Under the pieces are notes generated by a model, which saw nothing but the letters and a program-made list of their open reading frames with translations, had not been told where the DNA came from and made no database searches. Below, piece after piece: positions 25,984-35,977 of a stretch of 64,000 bases of DNA. This DNA is from Streptomyces nodosus (GTDB lineage Bacteria; Actinomycetota; Actinomycetes; Streptomycetales; Streptomycetaceae): NCBI RefSeq assembly GCF_008704995.1, contig NZ_CP023747.1:5986001-6050000 (forward strand), read 5' to 3'. Numbering within the stretch: the first letter of the stretch is position 1; the number at the start of each line of letters is the position of its first letter. Made by a program: the position numbers and the translations under genes.

Positions 25984-27003
25984 ATGGACTTCGGACTCGT
26001 CCTGCAGACCGACCCGCCGGCCTCCCGGGTCATCGCCCTGATGCAGCGGGCGGAAGACAACGGCTTCCGCTACGGCTGGACCTTCGACTCGGCCGTGCTG
26101 TGGCAGGAACCGTTTGTGATCTACAGCCAGATCCTCGCCCACACACGGGACTTGACGGTCGGCCCCATGGTCACCAACCCCGGCACCCGCACCTGGGAGG
26201 TCACCGCCTCCACCTTCGCCACGCTCAACGACATGTTCGGCAACCGCACCGTCTGCGGCATCGGCCGCGGCGACTCCGCCATGCGCGTCGCCGGGCGCAG
26301 CCCCGTCACCCTCGCCCGCATCAGCGAGGCCATGAAGGTCATCCGGGCCCTGGGCCGTGGCGAGGAGGCCGACCTGGGCGGCACCGTCGTCAGGTTCCCC
26401 TGGGTCAGGCCCGGCGCCGAACTCCCCGTCTGGATGGCCGCCTACGGCCCCAAGGCGCTGAAGCTGGCAGGTGAGGAGGCGGACGGCTTCATCCTTCAGC
26501 TCGCCGACCCCTATCTGACCGAGTACATGATCAAGGCGGTCAGGGACGCCGCCCTGGCCGCCGGACGCGACCCGGCCGACGTCAGCGTCTGTGTCGCCGC
26601 CCCCGCCTATGTCACCGGGGACGACTCGCCCGAGGCGCTCGCCCACGCCCGTGAGCAGTGCCGCTGGTTCGGCGGCATGGTCGGCAACCATGTGGCCGAC
26701 CTCGTCGCCAGATACGGCGAGCACTCCGCCGCCGTACCCGAGGAACTCACCGGCTACATCAAGGCCCGCCAGGGCTACGACTACGCGCACCACGGCCGCA
26801 GCGACAACCCCGACACCGCGTTCGTGCCCGATGAGATCGTCGACCGGTTCTGCCTCGTCGGCACGGCCGAGCAGCACATCGCCAGACTCACCGCACTGCG
26901 TGAACTGGGCGTGGACCAGTTCGCCGTCTACGACATGCACGACGCCCAGGAAGCCGTCATCGACGCCTACGGCAGCCGGATCATCCCCGCCGTCAACGGT
27001 TAG
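25984..27003 (+). CDS. LLM-class F420-dependent oxidoreductase (TIGR03842-like)
   Basis: A 339-residue TIM-barrel protein of the bacterial luciferase-like class, similar to F420-dependent reductases such as methylene-H4MPT reductase. Features include MDFGLVLQTDPPASRV at the N-terminus, VGPMVTNPGTR, TVCGIGRGDSAMRVAG (a cofactor-binding loop) and LPVWMAAYGPKALKLAGEEADG. GGAG lies 11 nt before ATG 25984, and only 11 nt separate it from the hydantoinase stop, so cotranscription is near certain. The pathway needs a dihydropyrimidine dehydrogenase and none is encoded here. This enzyme could supply the redox step or act on a related ring; that is inference. Confidence 0.85.
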   Translation: MDFGLVLQTDPPASRVIALMQRAEDNGFRYGWTFDSAVLWQEPFVIYSQILAHTRDLTVGPMVTNPGTRTWEVTASTFATLNDMFGNRTVCGIGRGDSAMRVAGRSPVTLARISEAMKVIRALGRGEEADLGGTVVRFPWVRPGAELPVWMAAYGPKALKLAGEEADGFILQLADPYLTEYMIKAVRDAALAAGRDPADVSVCVAAPAYVTGDDSPEALAHAREQCRWFGGMVGNHVADLVARYGEHSAAVPEELTGYIKARQGYDYAHHGRSDNPDTAFVPDEIVDRFCLVGTAEQHIARLTALRELGVDQFAVYDMHDAQEAVIDAYGSRIIPAVNG

Positions 27004-27141
27004 CGCATCGGCGTCGACGGTCCGGGGGACCAGGGCCCTTCACCCCGTGGTCCCCGCTCGCCCTCACCCCCGGACCCGCGCACTCCATCGGCACCCCCCC
27101 CCGCACGGCCTTTCCCGTCCCGCCTCACGATCGGCCTGCCC

Positions 27142-28668
<1,527 letters not shown>

Positions 28669-28691
28669 CCCCCGGCCGGATGCGGGGGAGG

Positions 28692-29384
28692 TCAGCTCTT
28701 CTTCGCGCCGTTCTCCAGCGCGCCCATCGCCTCCTTGGCGGCCTTGATCGCACCCTTGTTGATCTCGTCCGTGGCCGGTGCCTTCTTCGACTCGAAGTCG
28801 CTGCCGTTGTAGTTGATGGACACCAGCGCGTTGGATATGCGGGCCAGCACCATGCCCTCGCGGGTCTGCTGCTTGTCCTCGGTGGTGAGGTTCACGACCG
28901 AGTAGCCCTCTTCACCGAGGCCGGGAACCTCCCCGCCGCCGCTCTTCTCCGTGGTGCGCTCGGTGTAGGACTTCTTCGCCTGCTCCTCCGTCTTCATGAC
29001 CTCGAAGGAGACGTCGAGCCAGCGGTAGTCGTAGCCCTTGAGCGCGTTCCAGGAGCAGGTGCGCCGCACCGACTCGTCCGTCGAGGGGATCTCCTTGCCG
29101 TCCGTCTTGGCGCCCGGGACCAGTGCGGTGATCGTCGCCTTGGCCAGACTGCCGCACGGCGCGGGCGCCGCGGTGAACTTCGGGGGCGTCACGGACGCCT
29201 CGGACGAGGGAGTGGTCCCGGGTTCCGGGGTGGTCTGTGTGCTCCGGCTCTCCTGCGCCGACTCCTGTTCGGAAGCCGGGGCGGCGGCGAGCGGACCGGA
29301 CGACATGGCCCAGCCCGCCGCGGCGAGCACGGCGACCGGCAGCAGTCGCGCGGTCAGAGCGAGCGGCAGAGGAAGAGACTGCAC
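28692..29384 (-). CDS. Secreted protein, DUF3558-like
   Basis: A 230-residue exported protein from GTG 29384, with GGAAAG 9 nt upstream. The signal peptide (ALTARLLPVAVLAAAGWAM) has no lipobox Cys, so it is probably secreted free or kept by its anchor. After a Ser/Thr/Pro linker the domain has Cys in APCGSLAKATITALVPG and RRTCSWNAL, a pair that fits a disulfide, and a mixed alpha/beta pattern as in DUF3558-type lipoproteins. The family call is tentative. The gene converges on the nucleobase transporter, with a 23-bp gap. An in-frame upstream extension is the relic described at 29640. Confidence 0.65.
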   Translation of the reverse strand: MQSLPLPLALTARLLPVAVLAAAGWAMSSGPLAAAPASEQESAQESRSTQTTPEPGTTPSSEASVTPPKFTAAPAPCGSLAKATITALVPGAKTDGKEIPSTDESVRRTCSWNALKGYDYRWLDVSFEVMKTEEQAKKSYTERTTEKSGGGEVPGLGEEGYSVVNLTTEDKQQTREGMVLARISNALVSINYNGSDFESKKAPATDEINKGAIKAAKEAMGALENGAKKS

Positions 29385-29639
29385 GGCGCACTTTCCGTGG
29401 GGGTCGGTGCGGAGTGAGGTCCACACTGCGGACGGGACGCCAGTCTCACATGACTCCCCGTGAGGGGGAAGTGCGAACTCGCTCCGTGCCCGAGCGGTGA
29501 CACAACTCAGCCCGTTCGCGCGGCGTTCCGCGGCCAACTCGCCCTGATTCAGCCCCAGTTCAAACACGAGGGGTGTGTTGAGGCACACATCCGCCGCGTC
29601 CGAGCCCGACGGGCCCGGGCACGCCCGCTCAGGAGACGT

Positions 29640-30046
29640 TCCGGCCGCTGGGGAGGGGAAGGGCGGACGCGATCCGGTCGACGGCCGCGATCCGTCCCAG
29701 GTCCCGAGGGTCTCCTCGACGAGGGCGCGGTCCTCGGCGTCCAGGAGTCCTGCGCCCGGCGCGGTGGCCGAGCGCAGCGCGGCGTAGGCGGGGCCGACCG
29801 CGGTCCCGGCCGCCCGGGCCGGTCCCGGGCCGTGGCCCTCGAGCAGGGGCAGCGCGGCTCCGGGCACGGCGCGCCTGCGGACGGTCCCGGCGACCGCACG
29901 GCCCGCGAGGCTCCGTACCGCCCGGAACCGCTGGATGTCGCCGGGCAGCAGTTGCTCGGTCAGCAGGGCCGACACGATGCGGTCGATGAAGTGGAAGGCG
30001 AGTGCGGTGCCCGGACAGACGGGGGCCTGCTCGCTCGGGAACGGAG
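29640..30046 (-). pseudogene. Gene relic, carboxymuconolactone-decarboxylase-like
   Basis: On the minus strand, the stretch reading FHFIDRIVSALLTEQLLPGD and RFRAVRSLAGRAV resembles the C-terminal half of a helical alkylhydroperoxidase/carboxymuconolactone decarboxylase-type protein. There is no start codon or N-terminal half: at about 30046 the similarity stops and another relic begins on the other strand. Towards 29640 the frame loses resemblance to any protein. The family identification is weak; the truncated state is clearer. Confidence 0.4.
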
Positions 30047-30202
30047 ATCGCGGCGCACATGGTCATCAGCCCGTTCACGGCCAAGACGCACATCAGCCGG
30101 GCGATGACCGAGCCGGGCGCGCGGGACCGGGCCCGACTGGTGGTCCTCGCCCATGCGTCGGGGCTGGTGACACCGCGGGGAGGCGATCGGCGGCCCGGGT
30201 GA
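30047..30202 (+). pseudogene. C-terminal fragment of a NarL/LuxR response regulator
   Basis: The plus strand encodes EIAAHMVISPFTAKTHISRA followed by MTEPGARDRARLVVLAHASG, the GerE/LuxR helix-turn-helix and C-terminal helix of a NarL-type response regulator. No receiver domain or start precedes it; similarity begins within ~10 bp of the point where the opposite-strand relic ends. Pro replaces the usual Lys/Leu in the turn after SRAMT. A remnant of a deleted two-component gene. Confidence 0.7.
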
Positions 30203-30313
30203 CCCGGGTGCCGCCCCGTCCGCCTCCGTGCCGTGTCCCCCGGGCACGGTGTGGCGCGGCGGCCGGGTGCCGCCGCGCCATGGGTGCGGTCCGCGGTCGT
30301 ACGGGGATCGACC

Positions 30314-30582
30314 GGTCAGCTTGCGGTGCAGCTGACGGTGGGCCAGGTCCAGGTGCCGTTGGTCTGGAGGGTGACGCCCCAGTTGTTGCCGTTGCCGTTG
30401 GGTTTGGCGACGAGTTGTTGGGAGCTGGGGTAGTTGGCGGTGATGTTCCAGGTGGCGATGATTTTTTCGGGGGAGGGGACGTTCATGGTGACGGTCCAGT
30501 TGCTGGAGCCGGTGACGGAGACGTTGAGGTTGTAGCGGTCGCTCCACTGCTGGCCCGCGGAGAGGGTCGCGGTGCAGCCGCC
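30314..30582 (-). repeat. Duplicated carbohydrate-binding module, copy 1
   Basis: A 269-bp block identical to 31443-31711 except for one base (G at 30553, T at 31682). It encodes the C-terminal binding module and stop of the esterase gene. See the findings. Confidence 0.95.
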
Positions 30583-31323
30583 GCCGTTGCCGCCTCCCGT
30601 GCCACCGCCGTTGCCGCCGCCGGTCCCGCCGCCGTCGGGGGCGACGGCGCGGCCGGTGCTCGGGGAGATCATGCCGGCGCACAGCCCGCGGGAGGCCAGG
30701 TTCTGTGCGATCCGCGGGATCGCGGCCAGGGTGTTGGCAGGCCACTCGTGCATCAGGATGACCTGGCCGTTGGTGAGCCGGGAGTTGGCCTGGACGATCG
30801 CGTCGACGCTCGCGCCGTTCCAGTCCTGTGAGTCGACGTCCCAGATGATCTCGGTGAGTCCGTACTTGGCCTCGACTGACTTCAGCGTCGAGTTGGTCTC
30901 ACCGTACGGCGGGCGGAACAGCTTCGGGGTGCCGCCGCCCGCGTTGGCGATGGCCTGCTGGGTGCGGGAGATCTCCGAGTCCATCTGCGCCTGGCTCTGC
31001 TGGGTCAGGTGCGGGTGGGTGTAGCTGTGGTTGCCGACCCACATGCCGGCGTCGACCTGGGCCTTGACCTGCGCCGGGTAGGAGGCCGCGAACTGGCCCT
31101 CGTTGAACATCGTGGCCCGCAGCCCGTTCTGCTTGAGCGCATTGAGCAGGGCAGGCGTGTGGTCGTTGGACGGGCCGTCGTCGAAGGTGAGCCCGACGTA
31201 CCCGTTGCAGGTGGCGGCCTGCGAGGTGCCGGCGCCGACGGTGACGGTGCTCGCCACGGCCATCGCGGCGACGGCCAGCACTCCGGCCATCGAGCGGAGC
31301 GACGGAAGCGGTCTCTTGCGCAT
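30316..31323 (-). CDS. axeA: Acetylxylan esterase / CE4 polysaccharide deacetylase with CBM
   Basis: A 335-residue secreted enzyme that removes acetyl groups from xylan (or chitin oligomers). The signal peptide ends near AGTSQAA. The CE4 NodB domain (~42-220) has the catalytic/metal motif TFDDGPSNDHT, HSYTHPHL with both His ligands, RPPYGETN and LMHEWP. A Gly-rich linker (GGGTGGGNGGG) leads to a C-terminal ~85-residue binding module (CTATLSAGQQWSDRYNLNVS ... TWTWPTVSCTAS) of CBM2/CBM-like type. AGGAGGA lies upstream of ATG 31323. It follows the xylanase gene by 121 bp, as in the xlnB-axeA operon of S. lividans. Confidence 0.9.
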   Translation of the reverse strand: MRKRPLPSLRSMAGVLAVAAMAVASTVTVGAGTSQAATCNGYVGLTFDDGPSNDHTPALLNALKQNGLRATMFNEGQFAASYPAQVKAQVDAGMWVGNHSYTHPHLTQQSQAQMDSEISRTQQAIANAGGGTPKLFRPPYGETNSTLKSVEAKYGLTEIIWDVDSQDWNGASVDAIVQANSRLTNGQVILMHEWPANTLAAIPRIAQNLASRGLCAGMISPSTGRAVAPDGGGTGGGNGGGTGGGNGGGCTATLSAGQQWSDRYNLNVSVTGSSNWTVTMNVPSPEKIIATWNITANYPSSQQLVAKPNGNGNNWGVTLQTNGTWTWPTVSCTAS

Positions 31324-31442
31324 GGGGAGGGTCCTCCTCGTTCTGGCGGCTCGGCCGCTGTCGGGTGACATCGAGCGGCCCGGTGGCCGAGGGACCTCAA
31401 CCTCTGAAGTGCTTCGGCCGTAGGGGGATCAGCGGATCAGCG

Positions 31443-31711
31443 GGTCAGCTTGCGGTGCAGCTGACGGTGGGCCAGGTCCAGGTGCCGTTGGTCTGGAGGG
31501 TGACGCCCCAGTTGTTGCCGTTGCCGTTGGGTTTGGCGACGAGTTGTTGGGAGCTGGGGTAGTTGGCGGTGATGTTCCAGGTGGCGATGATTTTTTCGGG
31601 GGAGGGGACGTTCATGGTGACGGTCCAGTTGCTGGAGCCGGTGACGGAGACGTTGAGGTTGTAGCGGTCGCTCCACTGCTGTCCCGCGGAGAGGGTCGCG
31701 GTGCAGCCGCC
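31443..31711 (-). repeat. Duplicated carbohydrate-binding module, copy 2
   Basis: The xylanase-gene copy of the 269-bp block at 30314-30582, with one mismatch. Divergence begins sharply where the Gly-rich linkers start, 2 nt after GTGCAGCCGC. Confidence 0.95.
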
Positions 31712-32479
31712 CCCACCACCGCCCCCGGTACCGCCGCCGGTACCGCCCCCGGTTCCCCCGCCGTTACCGCCACCGCCGGAACCGCCGTCGCTCACCGTGA
31801 CGTTGGAGTTCCCGCTGCTCTGGTAACCCTCGGTCGCGAGGATCATGTAGTTGAAGCTGCCCAGCTTCATTCCCTTGCTCGCCCAGGCGTCGAAGTGGTT
31901 GCCGGTGGTGATGGTTCCCCCGGTCTTCTTCGACTGACGGACGCTCCAGTACTGGTCGAAGGTCCTGGTGCCCTCGATGGAGGGGGCGTTGACCCGAGTC
32001 GTCTTGTAGATGTCGTACGTGCCGCCGTCGCTGGTGACGGTGCCCATGAACGTTCCGGTGGGCCGGTAGGTGCCCCAGTTGTCGACGACGTAGTACTCCA
32101 CGAGCGGGTTGGTCGTCCACCCGTAGAGAGCCAGATACGCGTTGCCGGACGGGTTGAAGCTGCCCGAGTAGTTGACCGCCTTGCGTCCGCCGGTGGCCCA
32201 GCCCTTGCCGGCCACGAAGTTGCCGACATTGCTCCACTGGGTGCTGTAGCTGCCGCCGGAGGCCAGGTTCATGGAGACCGAGCCGCCGCCGTCGGTCCAG
32301 AACGAGTAGTAGTAACCGTTGTTGGTGCCGGTCTGGTTCGACGTGATGACGGTGTCGGCGCTGGCGGTGCCCGGCAGGAAGAGCGAGGCCAGGGCGACCA
32401 GCGCCAGGGCACAGGCACTTCTGACGAACAGCGAGAAGCGGCCGCGTCTGCGGCCTTGCGGAAGGACGTGCGCGTTCAT
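31445..32479 (-). CDS. xlnB: GH11 endo-1,4-beta-xylanase with C-terminal CBM
   Basis: A 344-residue secreted xylanase. The signal peptide covers ~1-41 and ends PGTASA. The GH11 jelly-roll (~43-230) shows the nucleophile Glu in PLVEYYVVDNWGTY, the acid/base Glu in MILATEGYQSSG, and the conserved SIEGTRTFDQYWSVRQ. A long Gly linker joins the C-terminal binding module, identical to that of the esterase. GGAGGT lies 10 nt before ATG 32479. Xylanase and esterase would act together on acetylated xylan outside the cell. CGAAA-N-TTTCG palindromes 250-390 bp upstream are likely control sites. Confidence 0.95.
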   Translation of the reverse strand: MNAHVLPQGRRRGRFSLFVRSACALALVALASLFLPGTASADTVITSNQTGTNNGYYYSFWTDGGGSVSMNLASGGSYSTQWSNVGNFVAGKGWATGGRKAVNYSGSFNPSGNAYLALYGWTTNPLVEYYVVDNWGTYRPTGTFMGTVTSDGGTYDIYKTTRVNAPSIEGTRTFDQYWSVRQSKKTGGTITTGNHFDAWASKGMKLGSFNYMILATEGYQSSGNSNVTVSDGGSGGGGNGGGTGGGTGGGTGGGGGGGCTATLSAGQQWSDRYNLNVSVTGSSNWTVTMNVPSPEKIIATWNITANYPSSQQLVAKPNGNGNNWGVTLQTNGTWTWPTVSCTAS

Positions 32480-32708
32480 GTCTGTGCTACCTCCACATGA
32501 GGCTGGTGAGGGGTGGGCAGCGCGACAGGATCCCGTGGGGGCTGTCGGCGGCCACGGGTGACGCCGATTGCGCGTCGGCGTCGCGCGATACGGCAGAGCA
32601 GGACCGGTCGTCGTGCGCTCGGCGACCGGAGGCCCAGATCACGCCGGTGACCTGGGCCGACAGAGGTTGAGGTCCGTCAACGGCGAACAGTGTTGGCCTG
32701 TCCGCGTC

Positions 32709-32746
32709 AACTGTCAACAGTTTCGGTATGAGTTTCGAAACGTTCG
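32709..32746. promoter_or_regulatory. Operator-like palindromes upstream of xlnB
   Basis: AACTGTCAACAGTT (32709-32722; 6-bp arms) is followed by TTTCGAAA (32733-32740) and CGAAACGTTCG (32736-32746, CGAA-N3-TTCG). On the minus strand TTGACA (32717-32712) may be the -35 of xlnB. CGAA-type palindromes are known binding elements of xylan-utilisation repressors in streptomycetes. Confidence 0.5.
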
Positions 32747-32864
32747 AGTGATCATGAATTCACCTGCCGGTCATCATCGCTGGACAACGGCCATCCTTGA
32801 CCTGGTGGGCGCGGTCCTGCCGTAGATCGAGCCGAGATCAAGATCGATGCAGCCGCCGCGCGTT

Positions 32865-32886
32865 CGAAAGTTTCGACGCTTTCGAA
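32865..32886. promoter_or_regulatory. CGAAA-G-TTTCG palindrome and second half
   Basis: A perfect 11-bp palindrome, CGAAAGTTTCG (32865-32875), is followed by TTTCGAA (32880-32886). It lies between divergent xlnB (390 bp away) and the rhomboid gene (130 bp away), so either could be controlled. Confidence 0.5.
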
Positions 32887-33014
32887 CCCTCGCGCCGGCC
32901 CTGTTCCGGGCCTGTGCCAGGTGAGAAGTCCCGAGGTGCGGACTTCCGGGGACGCGGTGCATAAGCTGCCCCTGGGTGGCGCGGACAGGGAGCCGCGGGG
33001 GAGGGGTGCGTGGC

Positions 33015-33731
33015 ATGAGCGGTGGGTCTGGCCGGGGCGGGGCCGGCGCCGGGCCGGTCGGTCCGGAGCAGATGATCGCGGAGGCACGCAAGGCGTTCTT
33101 CGTGATGTTCGGGTTCATGGTGGTGGTGTGGCTGGTGCAACTGGCCAACTACGCGGGCCATTACGCCCTCTCACGGCACTACGGTGTGATCGCCGGCGAG
33201 GTCGGCACGCTGCCCGACATCCTCGCTGCTCCCTTCCTGCACTGGAGTTGGGCTCATATCGAGAGCAACTCCGGCCCGCTGTTCGTCTTCGGGTTCCTGG
33301 CCGCCTACCGGGGCGTGGTCCGCTTTCTCGGACTGAGTCTGCTGGTCGCGGGGACCAGTGGGCTGGCGGTGTGGTTCTTCGAACGGGGTGGCGTGGAGAC
33401 GGTGGGCGCCAGCGGCCTGATCTTCGGGTACTTCGGCTATGTCGTGGTCCGCGGGCTCTTCGACCGGCATCTGATCGACTCGCTGATCGGTCTCGTCATG
33501 GCCGCCTCCTTCGCCTATCTGCTCACCGTCGCCGTGCCCGGGACGCCGGGAGTCAGCTGGCTCGCACACCTGGGAGGACTGATCGGCGGCCTGATCGGGG
33601 CCTGGCTCTTCCGCGATCGGCGCTCACCGGGCGCAGGGGCCGCCCCCTCCGACAGCGGCCCCCCGGCCCCCGGCGCCCACAACCCGCGCGCCGACCTGCA
33701 CAAGGAACTGGGCGACCTCGGCCTGCTCTGA
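33015..33731 (+). CDS. Rhomboid-family intramembrane serine protease
   Basis: A 238-residue membrane protein with about six helices. The catalytic Ser is in VGASGLIFGYFGY (GxSG motif) on one helix and the catalytic His in SWLAHLGGLIGGLIGAWLF on the last. HWSWAHIESNSGPLFVFGF gives the HxxxN oxyanion motif of the second helix. The ATG at 33015 follows GGGGAGGGG by about 9 nt. The cytoplasmic tail is Pro/Ala-rich. It would cleave single-pass membrane substrates; none can be named. Alone on its strand between xlnB and the M28 gene. Confidence 0.88.
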   Translation: MSGGSGRGGAGAGPVGPEQMIAEARKAFFVMFGFMVVVWLVQLANYAGHYALSRHYGVIAGEVGTLPDILAAPFLHWSWAHIESNSGPLFVFGFLAAYRGVVRFLGLSLLVAGTSGLAVWFFERGGVETVGASGLIFGYFGYVVVRGLFDRHLIDSLIGLVMAASFAYLLTVAVPGTPGVSWLAHLGGLIGGLIGAWLFRDRRSPGAGAAPSDSGPPAPGAHNPRADLHKELGDLGLL

Positions 33732-33971
33732 TCCGCCGGGGCGTGGGGCGGAGCCGAGCGGTGAACTCGCCCGCGGCGCAACCGAGTTCCGGCGCCGAAG
33801 ATTCTCGCCGACCCATTACCAAACGTTTACCGAGCAGATACCTTTCTCCTTGCCGGTGGCGGGGGCGGAGCGATCCGGCCGTCCCCGCCTGGCCCGGCGT
33901 ACCGCCGTACGCCGTTCGTCCCCTCTTCGGCCCTCGGGCCGCTTTCTGATGGACCGCCGGAAGGAAGCGTT

Positions 33972-35513
33972 TTGAACGCTCGGAACCGCCGCACCACGGT
34001 AGCCGCCGTATCCGTCGCAGGGCTCATAGCGCCCCTGCTGCTGATCGGATCGGGCGCCGCCTCCGCCCACAGTGACCCTGCCAAGGAGGCCGCCAAGCTC
34101 GCGAAACAACTCGTCAAGAAGAGCGACGCCAAGCATGCCTATGAGCATCTGAAGCAGTTCCAGCGGATCGCCGACAAGAACGGGAACACCCGGGTGGCCG
34201 GGTCGGAGGGGCACCGGCAGTCGGCCCTGTATGTCGAAGGTCTGCTGCGGAAGGCCGGATACTCGGTCACCCGCAACGAGTTCGACTATCCGTTCACCGA
34301 GACGCTGGCGCAGAGCCTGCGGGTGGTGTCGCCGCAGCAGCAGGACGTCCCGGTGATCGCCATGACGTACTCCGCCAGCAGCCCGGCCGGAGGCATCACC
34401 GCCCCGGTCGCGGTGGTGCCGGTCGACGACACCACCGGCTGCGAGCCGGCCGACTACGCCCCCGGGGCGTTCACCGGCGCGATCGCCCTGATCCAGCGCG
34501 GCGGCTGCACCTTCGCGGAGAAGCAGGAGGCCGCCGCCGGTGCGGGCGCGGTCGGCGCGATCATCTACAACAACACCGAGGGCGCGCTCAACGGCACCCT
34601 GGGAGACCCCTCCGCCGCCAGGATCCCGGCCGGCGGCATCACCCAGGCGGACGGCGAGGCCCTCGCGGCCAAGGCCGCCGCCGGCACGGTGACCGTCAAC
34701 CTGGAGATACGCACCGTCGCGGAGACCCGGCACACCTACAACGTGATCGCCGAGACCAAGAGCGGTGACACCGGCAATGTGGTGATGTTCGGGGCCCACC
34801 TGGACTCGGTGGCGGCCGGTCCGGGCATCAATGACAACGGCTCCGGCTCCGCCGGCATTCTCGATGTGGCCCTGAACCTCGCCCACAAGAAGGTCAAGAA
34901 CAAGGTGCGCTTCGCCTGGTGGTCGGCCGAGGAGTTCGGCCTGCTGGGCTCGGAGGCGTATGTGAACAGCCTCTCGGCGAAGGACCTTTCGAAGATCAAG
35001 CTGTATCTGAACTTCGACATGATCGCCTCGCCGAACTACGCCCAGTTCGTCTACGACGGCGATGACTCCGACCAGGTCGGTGCCGGCCCGGGACCGAAGG
35101 GCTCGGCGCAGTTGGAGCGGCAGATCACCGACTACCTGGACAGCCGGCGCATCCCGCACGAGGGCACCGACTTCACCGGCCGTTCGGACTACGGGCCGTT
35201 CATCGAGGTGGGCATCCCCTCGGGCGGCACCTTCACCGGCGCCGAGGGCATCAAGACGGCCGCGCAGGCGAAGGTGTACGGCGGTAAGGCCGGTGTCGCG
35301 TACGACGCCTGCTACCACGCCGCCTGCGACACCCTGAAGAACATCGACATGAAGGCGTTCGACGTCAACATCGACGTCATCGCCAACGCGGTCGGGCAGT
35401 ACGCCTGGGACACCAGCCTGCTGAGCAAGCCGGTGCCGCCGCAGGACACCCACGGTTCGGCGGGCAGCGGCGGCGGCCTGCACGAGGGCCACGACCACGA
35501 GGTCACCGAGTAA
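33972..35513 (+). CDS. Secreted M28 zinc aminopeptidase
   Basis: A 513-residue exported peptidase from a TTG start with AAGGAAG 6 nt upstream. The signal peptide is cleaved near SGAASAHS. A PA (protease-associated) domain spans ~130-240 (GAFTGAIALIQRGGCTFAEK). The M28 catalytic domain has all five zinc ligands: FGAHLDSV (His), NDNGSGS (Asp), SAEEFGLLG (catalytic and ligand Glu), LNFDMIAS (Asp) and CYHAACD (His). It is related to Streptomyces griseus aminopeptidase but longer. The tail is Gly/His-rich (GLHEGHDHE). It is followed by a strong terminator. Confidence 0.93.
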   Translation: MNARNRRTTVAAVSVAGLIAPLLLIGSGAASAHSDPAKEAAKLAKQLVKKSDAKHAYEHLKQFQRIADKNGNTRVAGSEGHRQSALYVEGLLRKAGYSVTRNEFDYPFTETLAQSLRVVSPQQQDVPVIAMTYSASSPAGGITAPVAVVPVDDTTGCEPADYAPGAFTGAIALIQRGGCTFAEKQEAAAGAGAVGAIIYNNTEGALNGTLGDPSAARIPAGGITQADGEALAAKAAAGTVTVNLEIRTVAETRHTYNVIAETKSGDTGNVVMFGAHLDSVAAGPGINDNGSGSAGILDVALNLAHKKVKNKVRFAWWSAEEFGLLGSEAYVNSLSAKDLSKIKLYLNFDMIASPNYAQFVYDGDDSDQVGAGPGPKGSAQLERQITDYLDSRRIPHEGTDFTGRSDYGPFIEVGIPSGGTFTGAEGIKTAAQAKVYGGKAGVAYDACYHAACDTLKNIDMKAFDVNIDVIANAVGQYAWDTSLLSKPVPPQDTHGSAGSGGGLHEGHDHEVTE

Positions 35514-35528
35514 CTCCCGTTTCCACAC

Positions 35529-35565
35529 AGCGTGGGGGAGCCGGACTGTCCGGCTCCCCCACGCT
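35529..35565 (+). terminator. Intrinsic terminator of the M28 peptidase gene
   Basis: A perfect 17-bp stem (AGCGTGGGGGAGCCGGA and complement) with a 3-nt loop, 16 nt after the stop codon. Confidence 0.9.
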
Positions 35566-35639
35566 GTTCGTATGTACGGGGCCCGCTCGGGCCTGCTCGA
35601 AGGCGCCTCCCGCTGCCCAGCGACGCCCGTGTGGCCCGC

Positions 35640-35821
35640 TGCATAGGGGCCGCCCGCCGGCCGGGTACGGCCCGCGCCGTTACTTCGTCGTGGTGCACGC
35701 CCTCGACGTCGCTTCCCTCGGTGTCCCGGCCGACGCCACCCCGGCCGTCCTCGGCTTCACCATGTCCGGCCACATCCTCGGCCGCGCGGCACCGGTCGCC
35801 ACCGCCGAGTCCACCGCCTGA
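35640..35821 (+). pseudogene. C-terminal relic of a YbhB/YbcL (PEBP) family gene
   Basis: In one frame the text runs RPPAGYGPRRYFVVVHALDV and PADATPAVLGFTMSGHILGR to a stop at 35821. This matches the last ~50 residues of bacterial phosphatidylethanolamine-binding (Raf-kinase-inhibitor-like) proteins (GHGPHRYFF..HALD, PADATPAVLGF). Upstream of about 35640 the similarity ends and the terminator of the M28 gene follows, so the rest was deleted. The usual final His of HALAR-type endings is altered. Confidence 0.7.
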
Positions 35822-35977
35822 CGGCGCCGCCCGATCGGCGCTGCGGCGGGGCGAACGTTGCCTGCCGGGACGCCGGCACCCGGGCGGTGAGCCGCGATGT
35901 TCCGAATTCATGCCGATTCCACCCGAGGTGCACCGGGCCGGTGCGGATTGTCAGCGGCGCATGCTCTCATGGGGGGC

